Shown piece by piece: positions 19,377 through 29,396 of a DNA stretch of 64,000 nucleotides. Location of the stretch: contig JAKQSI010000114.1 in NCBI GenBank assembly GCA_029570205.1, positions 1 to 64,000 on the forward strand. Direction: 5' to 3'. This stretch comes from Candidatus Omnitrophota bacterium (GTDB taxonomy: Bacteria > Hinthialibacterota > Hinthialibacteria > Hinthialibacterales > JAKPRU01). Position 1 is the stretch's first letter. Each line of letters begins with the position of its first letter. The notes beneath the pieces are model-generated. The model saw nothing but the letters and a program-made list of their open reading frames with translations, had not been told where the DNA came from and searched no databases. Position numbers and translations under genes: made by a program.

Positions 19377-20834
19377 ATGAAAAGTGTTCTTGGATTATTC
19401 GGACCGATTCTTGTGTTTGCTGTTCTGGTAACCGCTTCGATTCCGACAGCGTCGGCGCAAGACACCAACGTATTCCGGGCGGGCGCGGCGAAGCTGGATA
19501 TCACACCGCGTCTGGGGCGCTCGTTTGCAGGGCACCTGGTGGATCACAAAGCGACGCATGTCCATGATCCGTTACACGCTCGAAGCCTCGTTATGGAGGA
19601 TGGAAAAACAAAAATTGCCATCGTTATTTGCGACTTGATCGGCATTGCTCAAAATGAGGTTTCCGAAGCCAAACGCCTTATTTCGGAACAAACCGGCATT
19701 CCCCCGGAATGCGTACTTATCGCCGGGACACACACCCATACCGGTCCGGCGCCCGTGCCGTGTTTCCAAAGCGATCCCGATCCGGAATACTTGAAATTCC
19801 TGGTCGTGCGAATCGCGGATAGTGTGCGCTGTGCGATCAATAACCTCCGTCCGGCGCGTGTAGGCTGGGGCTTGGGCCATGAGGAACGAATGGTGTTCAA
19901 TCGGCGATATTTTATGAAACCGGGGACCGTGCCGCCTGATCCATGGGGGCGCACGGAAGACCAGGTCAAAATGAATCCCGGATACGAGAATCCGAATGTA
20001 GTCAAACCCGCCGGACCCGTTGATCCGGATCTGACGATTCTTGCCGTTCAAGATACAGACGGATATCCGATCTCGGTTCTGGGCAATTACGCGCTTCATT
20101 ATGTCGGCGCGGGAAATGGATTGGAGGTCAGCGCGGATTATTTCGGCCAGTGGTGCAGGATCATGGAACAAAGCGGGGGAAAATATGACGAATCAAAACC
20201 CCCTTGTGTCGCCCTGCTCAGCAACGGCTGTTCGGGGAATATCAATAATGTCGATATCCGCCAGAAACTGATTCAGCCCCATCCCTATCACCAGATAAAT
20301 CGTGTTGCGCAGGCTGTGGCCGATGAAGCTATGCGGGTTTTGGGCGGGATAACCTATCGCGAATCGGTTCCATTGCAGGCAGCACAGGAAACAGTGGAAC
20401 TCGGAATTCGAAAACCCTCTTCCGGCGAGGTTCAAGAGGCCCAGGAAATTCTTAAGAAAGCAGGATCGGAACTGAAAGATATAACTGAGATCTACGCCCG
20501 GGAGACAGTTTTGATGGCGGAGATGCCGGAGAAGATATCAACAACCGTACAGGCAATCCGTATCGGCGATGCGGCAATTGCCACCTTTCCGGGAGAAGCG
20601 TTTGTGGAGTTGGGGCTTGAAATCAAAAAGAAAAGCCCATTTGAACGGACTTTCTGTGTCGAACTGGCAAATGACTACGTAGGATATATTCCAACCGAGG
20701 AAGCCTACAAACTCGGCGGGTATGAAACCTGGCGGGCACGATCCAGCCCGCTGCAGCCCGGTTCGGCAGAAAAACTGGTCGCTGCTGCCTTGGCGTTATT
20801 GAATACGGTTCACGAATCGTCAGGTGGACGGTAG
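19377..20834 (+). CDS. exported neutral ceramidase-like protein
   Basis: This 485-residue protein has a signal peptide (PILVFAVLVTASIPTASAQ). It matches the N-terminal domain of neutral/alkaline ceramidases: RAGAAKLDITPRLG at the start, VIVICDLIGI, and LIAGTHTHTGPAP, whose histidines would bind zinc, followed by HYVGAGNGLEVSADYFG and LSNGCSGNINNVD. True ceramidases cleave N-acyl sphingosine, but many bacterial homologues in polysaccharide-degrading lineages have unknown amidase substrates. It is shorter than the roughly 650-residue ceramidases because the C-terminal immunoglobulin-like domain is missing. The C-terminus EAYKLGGYE resembles the family's last barrel motif. Confidence 0.82.
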   Translation: MKSVLGLFGPILVFAVLVTASIPTASAQDTNVFRAGAAKLDITPRLGRSFAGHLVDHKATHVHDPLHARSLVMEDGKTKIAIVICDLIGIAQNEVSEAKRLISEQTGIPPECVLIAGTHTHTGPAPVPCFQSDPDPEYLKFLVVRIADSVRCAINNLRPARVGWGLGHEERMVFNRRYFMKPGTVPPDPWGRTEDQVKMNPGYENPNVVKPAGPVDPDLTILAVQDTDGYPISVLGNYALHYVGAGNGLEVSADYFGQWCRIMEQSGGKYDESKPPCVALLSNGCSGNINNVDIRQKLIQPHPYHQINRVAQAVADEAMRVLGGITYRESVPLQAAQETVELGIRKPSSGEVQEAQEILKKAGSELKDITEIYARETVLMAEMPEKISTTVQAIRIGDAAIATFPGEAFVELGLEIKKKSPFERTFCVELANDYVGYIPTEEAYKLGGYETWRARSSPLQPGSAEKLVAAALALLNTVHESSGGR

Positions 20835-20846
20835 CGCAGTAAGAGT

Positions 20847-21902
20847 TCACATTTGCCGGCTCGTCCTGCGGGCGGCCTGAATCATAGCCAGCATGTTCTC
20901 TTCGGGCACATCGCGCGGGTTCATCTCGCCGGTATTGAACAGGAATCCGCCGCCGGAATAGCCGACCTTCACGATGCGTTCCGCCTTCTGCTCGATCTGT
21001 TCCGGCGTTCCCCGCATCAGCACCTCGATGGGGTCCAGGTTGCCCGAAAAGCAGACCTTGCCTCTCAGGGCCGTGTTCACCGCGCCGATATCCGCCGCCG
21101 GACCGAAGTTGATGATATCCGCTCCCGTTTCGACTTCTGCCAGCAGATAGGGAATTTCAATTTCGCTGTTGTGCAGATGAATGACAGCGTTGCTTTCATG
21201 CGCCTTCTCGATCAGTCTCTTGCACGGTTCGAATGCAAATTTGTGGTACTGTTCCAGCGACAGCATTCCCGAAAAAGCATTGCAGTCCCCCAGCCAGATC
21301 GCATGAGCGCCTGCCTCCATCTGCGCTTGAATATACAGCGACTGATATTCCACAAAGAACTCGCAGACCTCGGCAAGTAATCGCGGTTCGGTCAACAGGA
21401 GCAACATGGTTTCCTCAAGGCCGAACAACAGAGCGACGGAACTATAGGGAGCCGCGCAGCTTCCTTCGATGAACACCGTGTCGCCGAAGTGCTCTTTCAC
21501 CAGGCGGATGGCTTTCAGCTTCTCCGGCATACGACCATCGGTTTGCGGGTTCGGCTTGGGGAGGCTACGGAGTGTCTCCCTGGTCGCAGGAAGATACCCA
21601 ACAGTTGCCCGAAGGATGTTCTCTTCCCCATGGCATTTCACACCAAGCGGTTCAAATTCAAAGCAATCATCAATCTGAATCCAGGCCCAGTCGTAATCGA
21701 ACGCCTCAATGGCAGCAATCCAGACCTCCGCGATTTTCTCTCCGCTTTGGCACATCTCTTCGTAGGTGTATTTGCCGTGCCATTTCACATCGAATTCCTC
21801 GGAGCAGGCGAAGATCGGCAAGCGTTTCGGCTTTTTCAAAGCGATTGCATCGTACACATCCTGAACGACACCGCCGTATACCATCGACTGTTTCCTTTCC
21901 AT
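20847..21902 (-). CDS. uroporphyrinogen-decarboxylase-fold (MtaA/CmuA-like) protein
   Basis: The 351-residue product has the UroD fold. Segments seen are ALKKPKRLPIF, WIQIDDCFEFEP, DTVFIEGSCAAPYSSVALLFGLE, AIWLGDCNAFSGMLS, AVIHLHNSE, GADIINFGP and CFSGNLDPIEVL. Relatives either decarboxylate uroporphyrinogen or transfer methyl groups to corrinoid or coenzyme M. No haem genes surround it, so a methyltransferase-like or carbohydrate-linked role is more likely than haem synthesis. The ATG at 21902 has GGAG nine bases upstream; a TTG two codons earlier is also open. It converges on the ceramidase-like gene with 12 bases between stops. A second family member is at 59109-60209. Confidence 0.8.
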   Translation of the reverse strand: MERKQSMVYGGVVQDVYDAIALKKPKRLPIFACSEEFDVKWHGKYTYEEMCQSGEKIAEVWIAAIEAFDYDWAWIQIDDCFEFEPLGVKCHGEENILRATVGYLPATRETLRSLPKPNPQTDGRMPEKLKAIRLVKEHFGDTVFIEGSCAAPYSSVALLFGLEETMLLLLTEPRLLAEVCEFFVEYQSLYIQAQMEAGAHAIWLGDCNAFSGMLSLEQYHKFAFEPCKRLIEKAHESNAVIHLHNSEIEIPYLLAEVETGADIINFGPAADIGAVNTALRGKVCFSGNLDPIEVLMRGTPEQIEQKAERIVKVGYSGGGFLFNTGEMNPRDVPEENMLAMIQAARRTSRQM

Positions 21903-22095
21903 CCCCAAGTCTCCGGATCGGGAATGGTAGCGCTCTTATGAGAGATCTCTCCAGGTGTGCGGATGCGAACACGCCTTTCCTCTCGTGACTTCCCTGTCGG
22001 CGCCATAACCCCGACGGTAAGATGGATTCGGCAACTCGGTGGCAGTGGGGCGAATCGGGGTCGGGGAAGAGATGACGACAAGGAGCACACCGACG

Positions 22096-22809
22096 ATGGA
22101 GCATTTGCCTTCTCTGTTGATGGGACTGGCTGGGTCCGCATGCTCCTGGGAAACCTTCGCCGGCTCTGTGCTGAGTCTCTCGTTGCGCAACCATGGCCGG
22201 ATTCGACGGCTGGTGGCGTTGATTCTCTATAGCGTGGGACATGGATTTACTTATCTGTTTCTGGGCGCTTTTGCCGGGATGGCGGGAAGAACCCTGCTGA
22301 AAGGTGGCGTTCTTACAAGCGCTCATGCCGGGATATTATTTTGTGCGGGGCTGATGATGTTGCTGATTTCCCTGGAGATGATGGGATTTCCCACCCGCCT
22401 GCATTTGCTGCACCATTTTCCGGGAGAAACAACCATCGAGCGGATTACCGCCCATTATCGCGAACGATTCGGAGAACTGACCCCGTTTTATCTGGGCCTG
22501 TTCAACGGCTTCTTGCCGCGTCCACTGGTATACGCAGGGCTGACGCTTGCATTCGCTTCGGGGAATGCGATCAATGGAATGGGGACCATGGCCTGGTTTT
22601 CCGTGGGCATGTTGCCGATCCTGTGGTGGGTTGGAACCAGCGGGTTTCTCATTTCACCGACGATGCGTTCACGGTTGATTCACGCCATGGCTATTGTTGT
22701 GCTCGGAGTCGGGTGCATCATGGTCTGGCGCGCTTTACCCATCCGTGCGGAGGGCGGTCTGCAAGTCACGACAGAGATGTCGGAGATGATCTTTACTCCC
22801 TCCCCATAA
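22096..22809 (+). CDS. SafE/TauE-like membrane protein lacking the HCxGMC motif
   Basis: This protein of about 237 residues has five or six transmembrane helices and resembles the short SafE/TauE-like (COG2836-type) proteins encoded beside copper ATPases in cbb3-oxidase maturation loci. The first helix LLMGLAGS matches the family, but the next residues are ACSWETFAGS where relatives have a His-Cys-x-Gly-Met-Cys-Gly motif, so the proposed metal- or thiol-handling residues are missing. Later hydrophobic segments include LYSVGHGFTYLFLGAFAG, PFYLGLFNGFLPRPLVYAG and MLPILWWVGTSG. AAGGAG is 11 bases before the ATG at 22096; an in-frame ATG at 22072 is also possible. Only 19 bases separate it from the P-type ATPase, so the two are probably one operon. 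Confidence 0.65.
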   Translation: MEHLPSLLMGLAGSACSWETFAGSVLSLSLRNHGRIRRLVALILYSVGHGFTYLFLGAFAGMAGRTLLKGGVLTSAHAGILFCAGLMMLLISLEMMGFPTRLHLLHHFPGETTIERITAHYRERFGELTPFYLGLFNGFLPRPLVYAGLTLAFASGNAINGMGTMAWFSVGMLPILWWVGTSGFLISPTMRSRLIHAMAIVVLGVGCIMVWRALPIRAEGGLQVTTEMSEMIFTPSP

Positions 22810-22828
22810 ACGTTCCGACGGAGAACTC

Positions 22829-24700
22829 ATGTTTACCGTTGAAACATGCGCCTATTGCCATTTGCCCATTTCCGCGAAAGCTGTCGAGCGGAGACTCAGC
22901 GGAACCACCCGTTTGTTCTGTTGCTATGGTTGTTTCCTGCTTTTTCAAATCACCACGCGAAGAAAACAGGAACGTTCGGGGAAATGGTTTTTGACACAGA
23001 TCGGTATCGGTACGTTTCTGACAATGTGTGTCATGCTGATCGGATGGGTTCTGGAAGAATTCCCGGCTCACCCATACGAAAAAGAAATTATTCTTTCCGC
23101 GAAATGGCTGATCTGGGCTTTGGCGACTTCGGTTCTGATTCTGATCGGATATCCGTTGCTCAAACGCTGCGTGTTGGCCCTGGCGAGCGGTTCATTTTTG
23201 ATTGAAGGGTGTATTGGCGTTGTTTGTGCTGTGCTGTATGGGTATTCGTTTGCGAATTTGTGCAATGGAAGAGAACCTCTCTATTTCGACACGGTGTGCG
23301 CAACCATGCTCTTAGTTACCTTGGGGAAGATCCTCGAGGCCACATCAAAATCCATAGCCGCGCAGGACATTCGCGAATTCCTGGGGCATGAAAAAGCGCC
23401 GGCGTTTCGGATCGATCAGGACAAAATAGCTCATACTACAGCGTTGCACCTGGAGCCGGGAGACCTGGTGCGTGTGCCTCCCGGATACACCATCCCGGCG
23501 GATGGGAAAGTTCTCGAGGGATGTTCGCGGATTCGGCGAACACCATTGACCGGGGAGCGGGAACCGGTGGTGTGCCGTGAAGGTGATGAAGTTCTTTGCG
23601 GCGGTAAGGTCATCGACGAAACGTTGACCGTTCAAGTGATCAAGACCGGAAAGGATACGGTTCTGGCAAGGTTGCTCTCGGTTGTGGAACGCTCTGTTCT
23701 GGTTCCGTCGAACCGACGGTATCTGGTGGATCAGGCGCTGCGGTTATTTCGGCCTCTCATTCTGGTTGCCGCGATCTGCGCGCTGCTGTGGTCGTGGCAG
23801 GAAAGCCGGATCGGTGCATGGGTGAACCTGCTGTCCGTCTTGGTGATCGCCTGTCCCTGTGCCCTGGTCCTGACAACCCCGATGGCCACGACTCTGGCCG
23901 TGGCACGAGCCGCGCGGGAAGGAATCCTGATCTCCGAAGCCGCCGCGATTGAGAAGATCTCCAATGTCAATGTCTGTATCTTCGACGAGACAGAACCGGC
24001 GGAGACGGGCGAGTCGCATTCTTACTCCGACCCGGATTGGAGCAAACGCGATATCTATACATTGACAGCGGATGGAACAGGCTCATCAACCGCCCTGGCG
24101 GAAGTATGCGACGTTCAAACAACAACGACTACTACCGCAACACTTTCCTCCCGAATCATTGCCACCTGCACACAATTACAGGCGAAAGGCCTTCGAACTG
24201 TTCTTTTGACAGGCCCGTCTTTCTTTACAGGCAAAGAGAAAATCTACCCGCCGGCGATTGACGGGTTCTACACAGGGATTTCATCTCAGGAGAAAGCGGA
24301 ACTTCTGCGTTCATACAGGGAACAGGGATATGTTACGGCCTGCGTCTCGGAATATCCCAGCGCGCCCGTATGGGCGTCGGATGCCGATATCCGGTTCACA
24401 ATCGGCGCGAACTACAAAGAGGATCTATTAACCAACCCGGTCACGTTTTTGGGAACCGACCTGGAACGGCTTCCCTGGCTGATCGATCTTTCTCATCGTG
24501 TGCTCCGAACCGTGAATTGGAACCTGGCCTGGTCCTCATTTTACAGCATTGTGGGGATGTTCGCGGCGGCGGCGGGGATGGTGGCCCCTGTTCTTGCTGC
24601 CGGGATTATGCTGCTGGGAGGAAGTCTTGTTGCAGGAAACACCGCACAGCTGCACAATTACCCAGGCCCATCGGAAAGTCATCCTTACACAGGACGGTAG
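22829..24700 (+). CDS. CcoI-like P-type ATPase with degenerate catalytic core
   Basis: The 623-residue product has the shape of a P1B heavy-metal ATPase of the CcoI/FixI type, which exports copper for cbb3 oxidase assembly. The N-terminus has CAYC and FCCYGC cysteine pairs. Helices follow, then an actuator domain with TPLTGEREPV (TGE at 241-243) and the membrane motif CPC (342-344). The ATP-using parts are degraded. The phosphorylation motif DKTGT reads DETEP at 386-390, TGD reads TGP at 461-463, the GDGxND position is VSEYPS at 506-511, and the HP motif of the N-domain is not found. That domain is also short and contains six Thr in a row. It should not pump by the normal cycle. It may be a metal-sensing or assembly scaffold, or a gene in decay, although the frame is fully open. 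It follows the SafE/TauE-like gene. Confidence 0.8.
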   Translation: MFTVETCAYCHLPISAKAVERRLSGTTRLFCCYGCFLLFQITTRRKQERSGKWFLTQIGIGTFLTMCVMLIGWVLEEFPAHPYEKEIILSAKWLIWALATSVLILIGYPLLKRCVLALASGSFLIEGCIGVVCAVLYGYSFANLCNGREPLYFDTVCATMLLVTLGKILEATSKSIAAQDIREFLGHEKAPAFRIDQDKIAHTTALHLEPGDLVRVPPGYTIPADGKVLEGCSRIRRTPLTGEREPVVCREGDEVLCGGKVIDETLTVQVIKTGKDTVLARLLSVVERSVLVPSNRRYLVDQALRLFRPLILVAAICALLWSWQESRIGAWVNLLSVLVIACPCALVLTTPMATTLAVARAAREGILISEAAAIEKISNVNVCIFDETEPAETGESHSYSDPDWSKRDIYTLTADGTGSSTALAEVCDVQTTTTTTATLSSRIIATCTQLQAKGLRTVLLTGPSFFTGKEKIYPPAIDGFYTGISSQEKAELLRSYREQGYVTACVSEYPSAPVWASDADIRFTIGANYKEDLLTNPVTFLGTDLERLPWLIDLSHRVLRTVNWNLAWSSFYSIVGMFAAAAGMVAPVLAAGIMLLGGSLVAGNTAQLHNYPGPSESHPYTGR

Positions 24701-24882
24701 AACACAAAAATAAGAACCCTTGTGATAGCCGCGATCCCTCCCTACAATACTTTTTTTGGGGAAAATCCGATTTTATTTCGAATTGTCGTGCTTTTTTCAC
24801 GGCAATGATCTCACAGTATGTCCTCCATTTATCCTGATTCTGCGGGTGGCGCTGCGGGAAGAAAGAGGACCGTCCGGAGTAA

Positions 24883-26187
<1,305 letters not shown>

Positions 26188-26200
26188 ACCGGCCGCGCAG

Positions 26201-27880
26201 TCAGACCCGGAATCCGGCCGGACCTTTTCTTCCATTTTTTGATAAGGACCGCCTCAGAAAACAGTACAGTTTTTTCATTCTGTTCCTGCCACGAAGCCAG
26301 TTACCGGCCTTGCGATAAACCGCCATAATTCGCGAATTTTCAAACTCTGCCAGTCGTCGGTGCAGCTCGTCAATATATTGGTCTTTCTGAGCCACCGGAT
26401 TTCCGCCCTGGTAAGTTGTCCGGTAAAAACTCATGACAATTTCTTCCAGGATTTCGGGATTCTCCCGCAGATACTCATCCTTCGCCAGCCCCATCAAATG
26501 CTCTTTTGCAAAACCGTCAAACTGCGCCAGGGTATGCAGATATTCCCAGAAAATGTATTCCGGCTTCATGATCGCCTGGTAGGCATGGACACCTTTCGGC
26601 CGTTCCAGCTGATCCAGAATCCCCTCCTTCATCGCGATTTCCGTAATCATGTAGTTATCGTAATAGGCCATCGGATTGATTTTGATAATCCCGAACGGCC
26701 TTGGAAGATCGCACAGGAGCTCCAGCGTTTCCACATTGTCCTCTTCACGGACCAGCGGATTGTAGCCGATAAAATCCACAAGCAGCTTCGCGCCGGTGTC
26801 CAGGATATTCTGCGCCGTCCGAATCGTTCTCTCTTTCGTATGCCGACGATTCAGTACCTCTTTCAGAACCCGCTGACTCCCGGACTGAATCCCCATAATC
26901 AGGTAATGTAATCCGGCTTTTCGAAGAAGCGCCAGGTTTTCCGGATCGCCGACATTCGGATGGGTATATCCGAAAAAAGGCAGTCCGATCCGTTCCGCAT
27001 ACAACGGCGAAAACTCCCTGATCCAGGCCTTGTTTGCCGGAAGAACATCATCATAAAACTCTACCCGTTGGAGGGGCCATGGCCAGGTGTCGAGTCGATA
27101 TTCCAGTTCCCGAATTACATTTTCCGGTGACCGCTGACGAATAATGCAATCGCCCTTGTAGATTTTGCGATAATGCCCGCTGCAACAGTAACTACAGGTA
27201 AACGGACAACCCCGCGCGCCCATAATCATGAAATTGGTGTACAGATGGCTGTGGGGCGGATAAAGAGCCTCCGATATCCGATCGTTCAGAATCAGCGTTT
27301 TCTTCGCCGGCTCAAAATCCGGGAACGGGTATTTATCCGGATTCTGCTCCAGCTTCATCACCGGATTCCGGTAAATGGCGCCGTCTCTGTTCACCCAGAT
27401 ACTGGGGATGCAGGTGATGTCTTCTCCCCGGTCCATGGCATTCACCAGGGTCAGCAGAGGATATTCGCCTTCCCCCACACAAAGCATATCCGTGTACGGA
27501 ATGTTCGTTTCCGGGTTGATGGTCGAGTCGACCCCACCCCAGATGACCGGAACGCCAAGCCGTTTCCGGATCTGTTCGGTCAAAAACTGCGCCACTCCGA
27601 AATTGATGGAAGAAAATGAAATCCCCACCAGGTGCGGCTCCTGTTTCCGCAACAGGTCCAGGACTAATTCCAGTTCGGTGCGGGATACATGACTCGCGTA
27701 AGCATAGTACCCGCCTTCTTCCTGCCGTTCCGGAGGCGGGACATCTCTGGGAGTGATAAACTCCACACCTTTAAACAGAATCACGTGTACCGAATGACCC
27801 TCCCGCTGCAAAAGCGCGGACATATACCGAACCCCAAGACAATACTCATCATACATACTGATTAAAGTCACTCGTTGCAT
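26201..27880 (-). CDS. B12-binding-domain radical SAM protein
   Basis: The 559-residue protein combines an N-terminal cobalamin-binding-like Rossmann domain (about residues 1-140; VTLISMYDEYCLGVRYMSALL, HLVGISFSS, VPVIWGGVDSTINPE) with a radical SAM barrel. The cluster motif CPFTCSYC appears near residue 220, followed by VEFYDDVLPANKAWIREF and LHYLIMGIQSGSQRVL. A helical C-terminus follows. Such enzymes methylate or rearrange unactivated carbons in lipids, hopanoids, cofactors or natural products. The substrate is not predictable. It is the last gene of a minus-strand run that begins with the 105-residue protein and the sugar isomerase. Confidence 0.88.
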   Translation of the reverse strand: MQRVTLISMYDEYCLGVRYMSALLQREGHSVHVILFKGVEFITPRDVPPPERQEEGGYYAYASHVSRTELELVLDLLRKQEPHLVGISFSSINFGVAQFLTEQIRKRLGVPVIWGGVDSTINPETNIPYTDMLCVGEGEYPLLTLVNAMDRGEDITCIPSIWVNRDGAIYRNPVMKLEQNPDKYPFPDFEPAKKTLILNDRISEALYPPHSHLYTNFMIMGARGCPFTCSYCCSGHYRKIYKGDCIIRQRSPENVIRELEYRLDTWPWPLQRVEFYDDVLPANKAWIREFSPLYAERIGLPFFGYTHPNVGDPENLALLRKAGLHYLIMGIQSGSQRVLKEVLNRRHTKERTIRTAQNILDTGAKLLVDFIGYNPLVREEDNVETLELLCDLPRPFGIIKINPMAYYDNYMITEIAMKEGILDQLERPKGVHAYQAIMKPEYIFWEYLHTLAQFDGFAKEHLMGLAKDEYLRENPEILEEIVMSFYRTTYQGGNPVAQKDQYIDELHRRLAEFENSRIMAVYRKAGNWLRGRNRMKKLYCFLRRSLSKNGRKGPAGFRV

Positions 27881-27906
27881 TGCTTTATCCGAAATCGGTT
27901 ATTCCT

Positions 27907-28098
27907 CTAAACCGGGCTCCTCTGAGAAAGAATGTGTTTCAGATAGACTTGTTTACCTCCGCGAATTTCCGATTTCGGCGCGTATTCACGCGACAATTCA
28001 AGGCCGTTCTGCGCGGCATACAGATCGATCTCCCATCCGGCAGTTTCCGAATCCGGCGCATTCGAATAAACACGATTATTTTCTACCCAGATACTCAC
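27907..28098 (-). CDS. small acidic hypothetical protein
   Basis: A 63-residue reading frame starts at a GTG with AGGGG a few bases upstream. It lies between the isomerase and the radical SAM gene on the same strand, with gaps of 24 and 26 bases. The residue mix (VYSNAPDSETAGWEIDLY, LSREYAPKSEIRGGKQVYL) and codon choice look coding. No membrane segment, signal or known motif is visible. It could be a small accessory subunit or substrate-like peptide for the radical SAM enzyme, but that is only positional inference. Confidence 0.5.
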   Translation of the reverse strand: MSIWVENNRVYSNAPDSETAGWEIDLYAAQNGLELSREYAPKSEIRGGKQVYLKHILSQRSPV

Positions 28099-28122
28099 AG
28101 GACCCCTCTGCGCCCCCCGTCG

Positions 28123-28965
28123 TTACGGAATCTCGTTGCCCAGAATAAAATCCATAGCGAGAGAACTCTGATACAGACTAGCCATCGGATACAGGCGGCT
28201 CGGCGCCACCTCGACAGTCAGGGGGCCTTCATAGCCGATCTTCTTTAATTCCGCTGTCACGGCGGGAAAATTAACATCGCCTGCCAGTAACGGAACAAAA
28301 CCGTTTATGTTCCCCACGGCACAACTGAAATCCTTTACATGAACCCGCACAATCCGTTCGCCCAGTACGGGAATGTAGTGTTCGGGATATCCGGTGAGAA
28401 GGCAATTGCCGACATCGAAGTAGACTTTGACGAATTCGCTTCCAACGGCATCGACAAAATCGCGAATCTCATAAGGCATCTGAAGAATCTTGGCCCAGAC
28501 ATTCTCCACGCCGATACAGACTTTGTGTTTCTCTGCCGGGGGAGCAAACTCCTTCATTGTATCCAGGGCGAGCCGATACGCGCGTTCATAAGGGATTGCG
28601 GGCGGACCGCCGATCCCCTCCGCCACATTGGCCGGGACAACCAGAATGGCCCCCACACCCATCCAGGAGGCAATCTGAATGTGTCGTTTCAGAATAGATT
28701 TCGCCCTGGCACGGATTCTCGCATCGGGACTGGTGAAATTGTATTTCCAATAAATCCCGCCCGCGATACTGCTGATTTCCAGTTCGTGCTTTTCGGCGGC
28801 TCTCGCAAATTCCAGCGCTTCTTTCTTGCCGGTCTCCAGGCTGATCTCGCCGGTTTCTTCAATAGCCAACTCGATGGATTCAAAACCGGCCTTCTGCGCC
28901 AGCCGGAATTGCTCGGAAATCGATGTTCCGGCGGCAAAGCACCACGTGTTGATTCCTTTTTTCAT
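28123..28965 (-). CDS. sugar phosphate isomerase/epimerase
   Basis: The 280-residue protein is a cytoplasmic xylose-isomerase-like TIM barrel; no signal peptide is present. It opens with KKGINTWCFAAGTSISEQF and carries FESIELAIEETGEI, VCIGVENVWAKILQMP, KVYFDVGNCLLTGYPEHY and IVRVHVKDFSCAVG, which supply the usual Glu, Asp and His metal ligands of sugar or inositol epimerases. AAGGGA lies 7 bases before the ATG. It is 14 bases downstream of the 105-residue gene, and both are probably co-transcribed. Confidence 0.85.
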   Translation of the reverse strand: MKKGINTWCFAAGTSISEQFRLAQKAGFESIELAIEETGEISLETGKKEALEFARAAEKHELEISSIAGGIYWKYNFTSPDARIRARAKSILKRHIQIASWMGVGAILVVPANVAEGIGGPPAIPYERAYRLALDTMKEFAPPAEKHKVCIGVENVWAKILQMPYEIRDFVDAVGSEFVKVYFDVGNCLLTGYPEHYIPVLGERIVRVHVKDFSCAVGNINGFVPLLAGDVNFPAVTAELKKIGYEGPLTVEVAPSRLYPMASLYQSSLAMDFILGNEIP

Positions 28966-28979
28966 CGGCGTCCCTTTTC

Positions 28980-29297
28980 TCAGGCTAACTGGCAGATCTC
29001 GGTAGACATATCGTCCATATACCGCTCCGCGATTTTCTGGGTGATCCGGAGGGTAACGTTATCGCTGTAATACTCCATCCATCGGTCCAGGCTTTCGACC
29101 TTGTAAATGATGTGCATCTCGCGGCATCCGGCAAAGGGAAAAGCGAAAATCGACTCGGAGGGTTTCTGGACCCCGCACCGATCCATGATGGGGGCAAGTT
29201 CCTTTTCAGCGCCCCGGAATGCCTGGATCAGCTCATTGCCGCTGACCCCATCCTGCATTCTCCAATGCTCAATAATCAGATATTTATAGTCCGCCAC
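28980..29297 (-). CDS. small conserved-looking protein, possible ferredoxin-like fold
   Basis: This 105-residue protein starts at a GTG preceded by AAAGGAGATGAATT. It has alternating strands and helices (YKYLIIEHWRMQDG, CREMHIIYKVESLDRWMEYY, ITQKIAERYMDDMS) that suggest a dimeric alpha-beta-barrel (NIPSNAP/DABB-type) or mutarotase-like small fold. No catalytic residues can be assigned. It leads the operon with the sugar isomerase, 14 bases apart, so a role in sugar handling is likely. Confidence 0.65.
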   Translation of the reverse strand: MADYKYLIIEHWRMQDGVSGNELIQAFRGAEKELAPIMDRCGVQKPSESIFAFPFAGCREMHIIYKVESLDRWMEYYSDNVTLRITQKIAERYMDDMSTEICQLA

Positions 29298-29396
29298 AAT
29301 TCATCTCCTTTGCCGTGCCGGTACCATGCACAATTGTATGTTGCTCTGCAGAGAGCCTCCATCGAGCTGTGCCTTCGCGTTTCGGGCGAATGGGGA

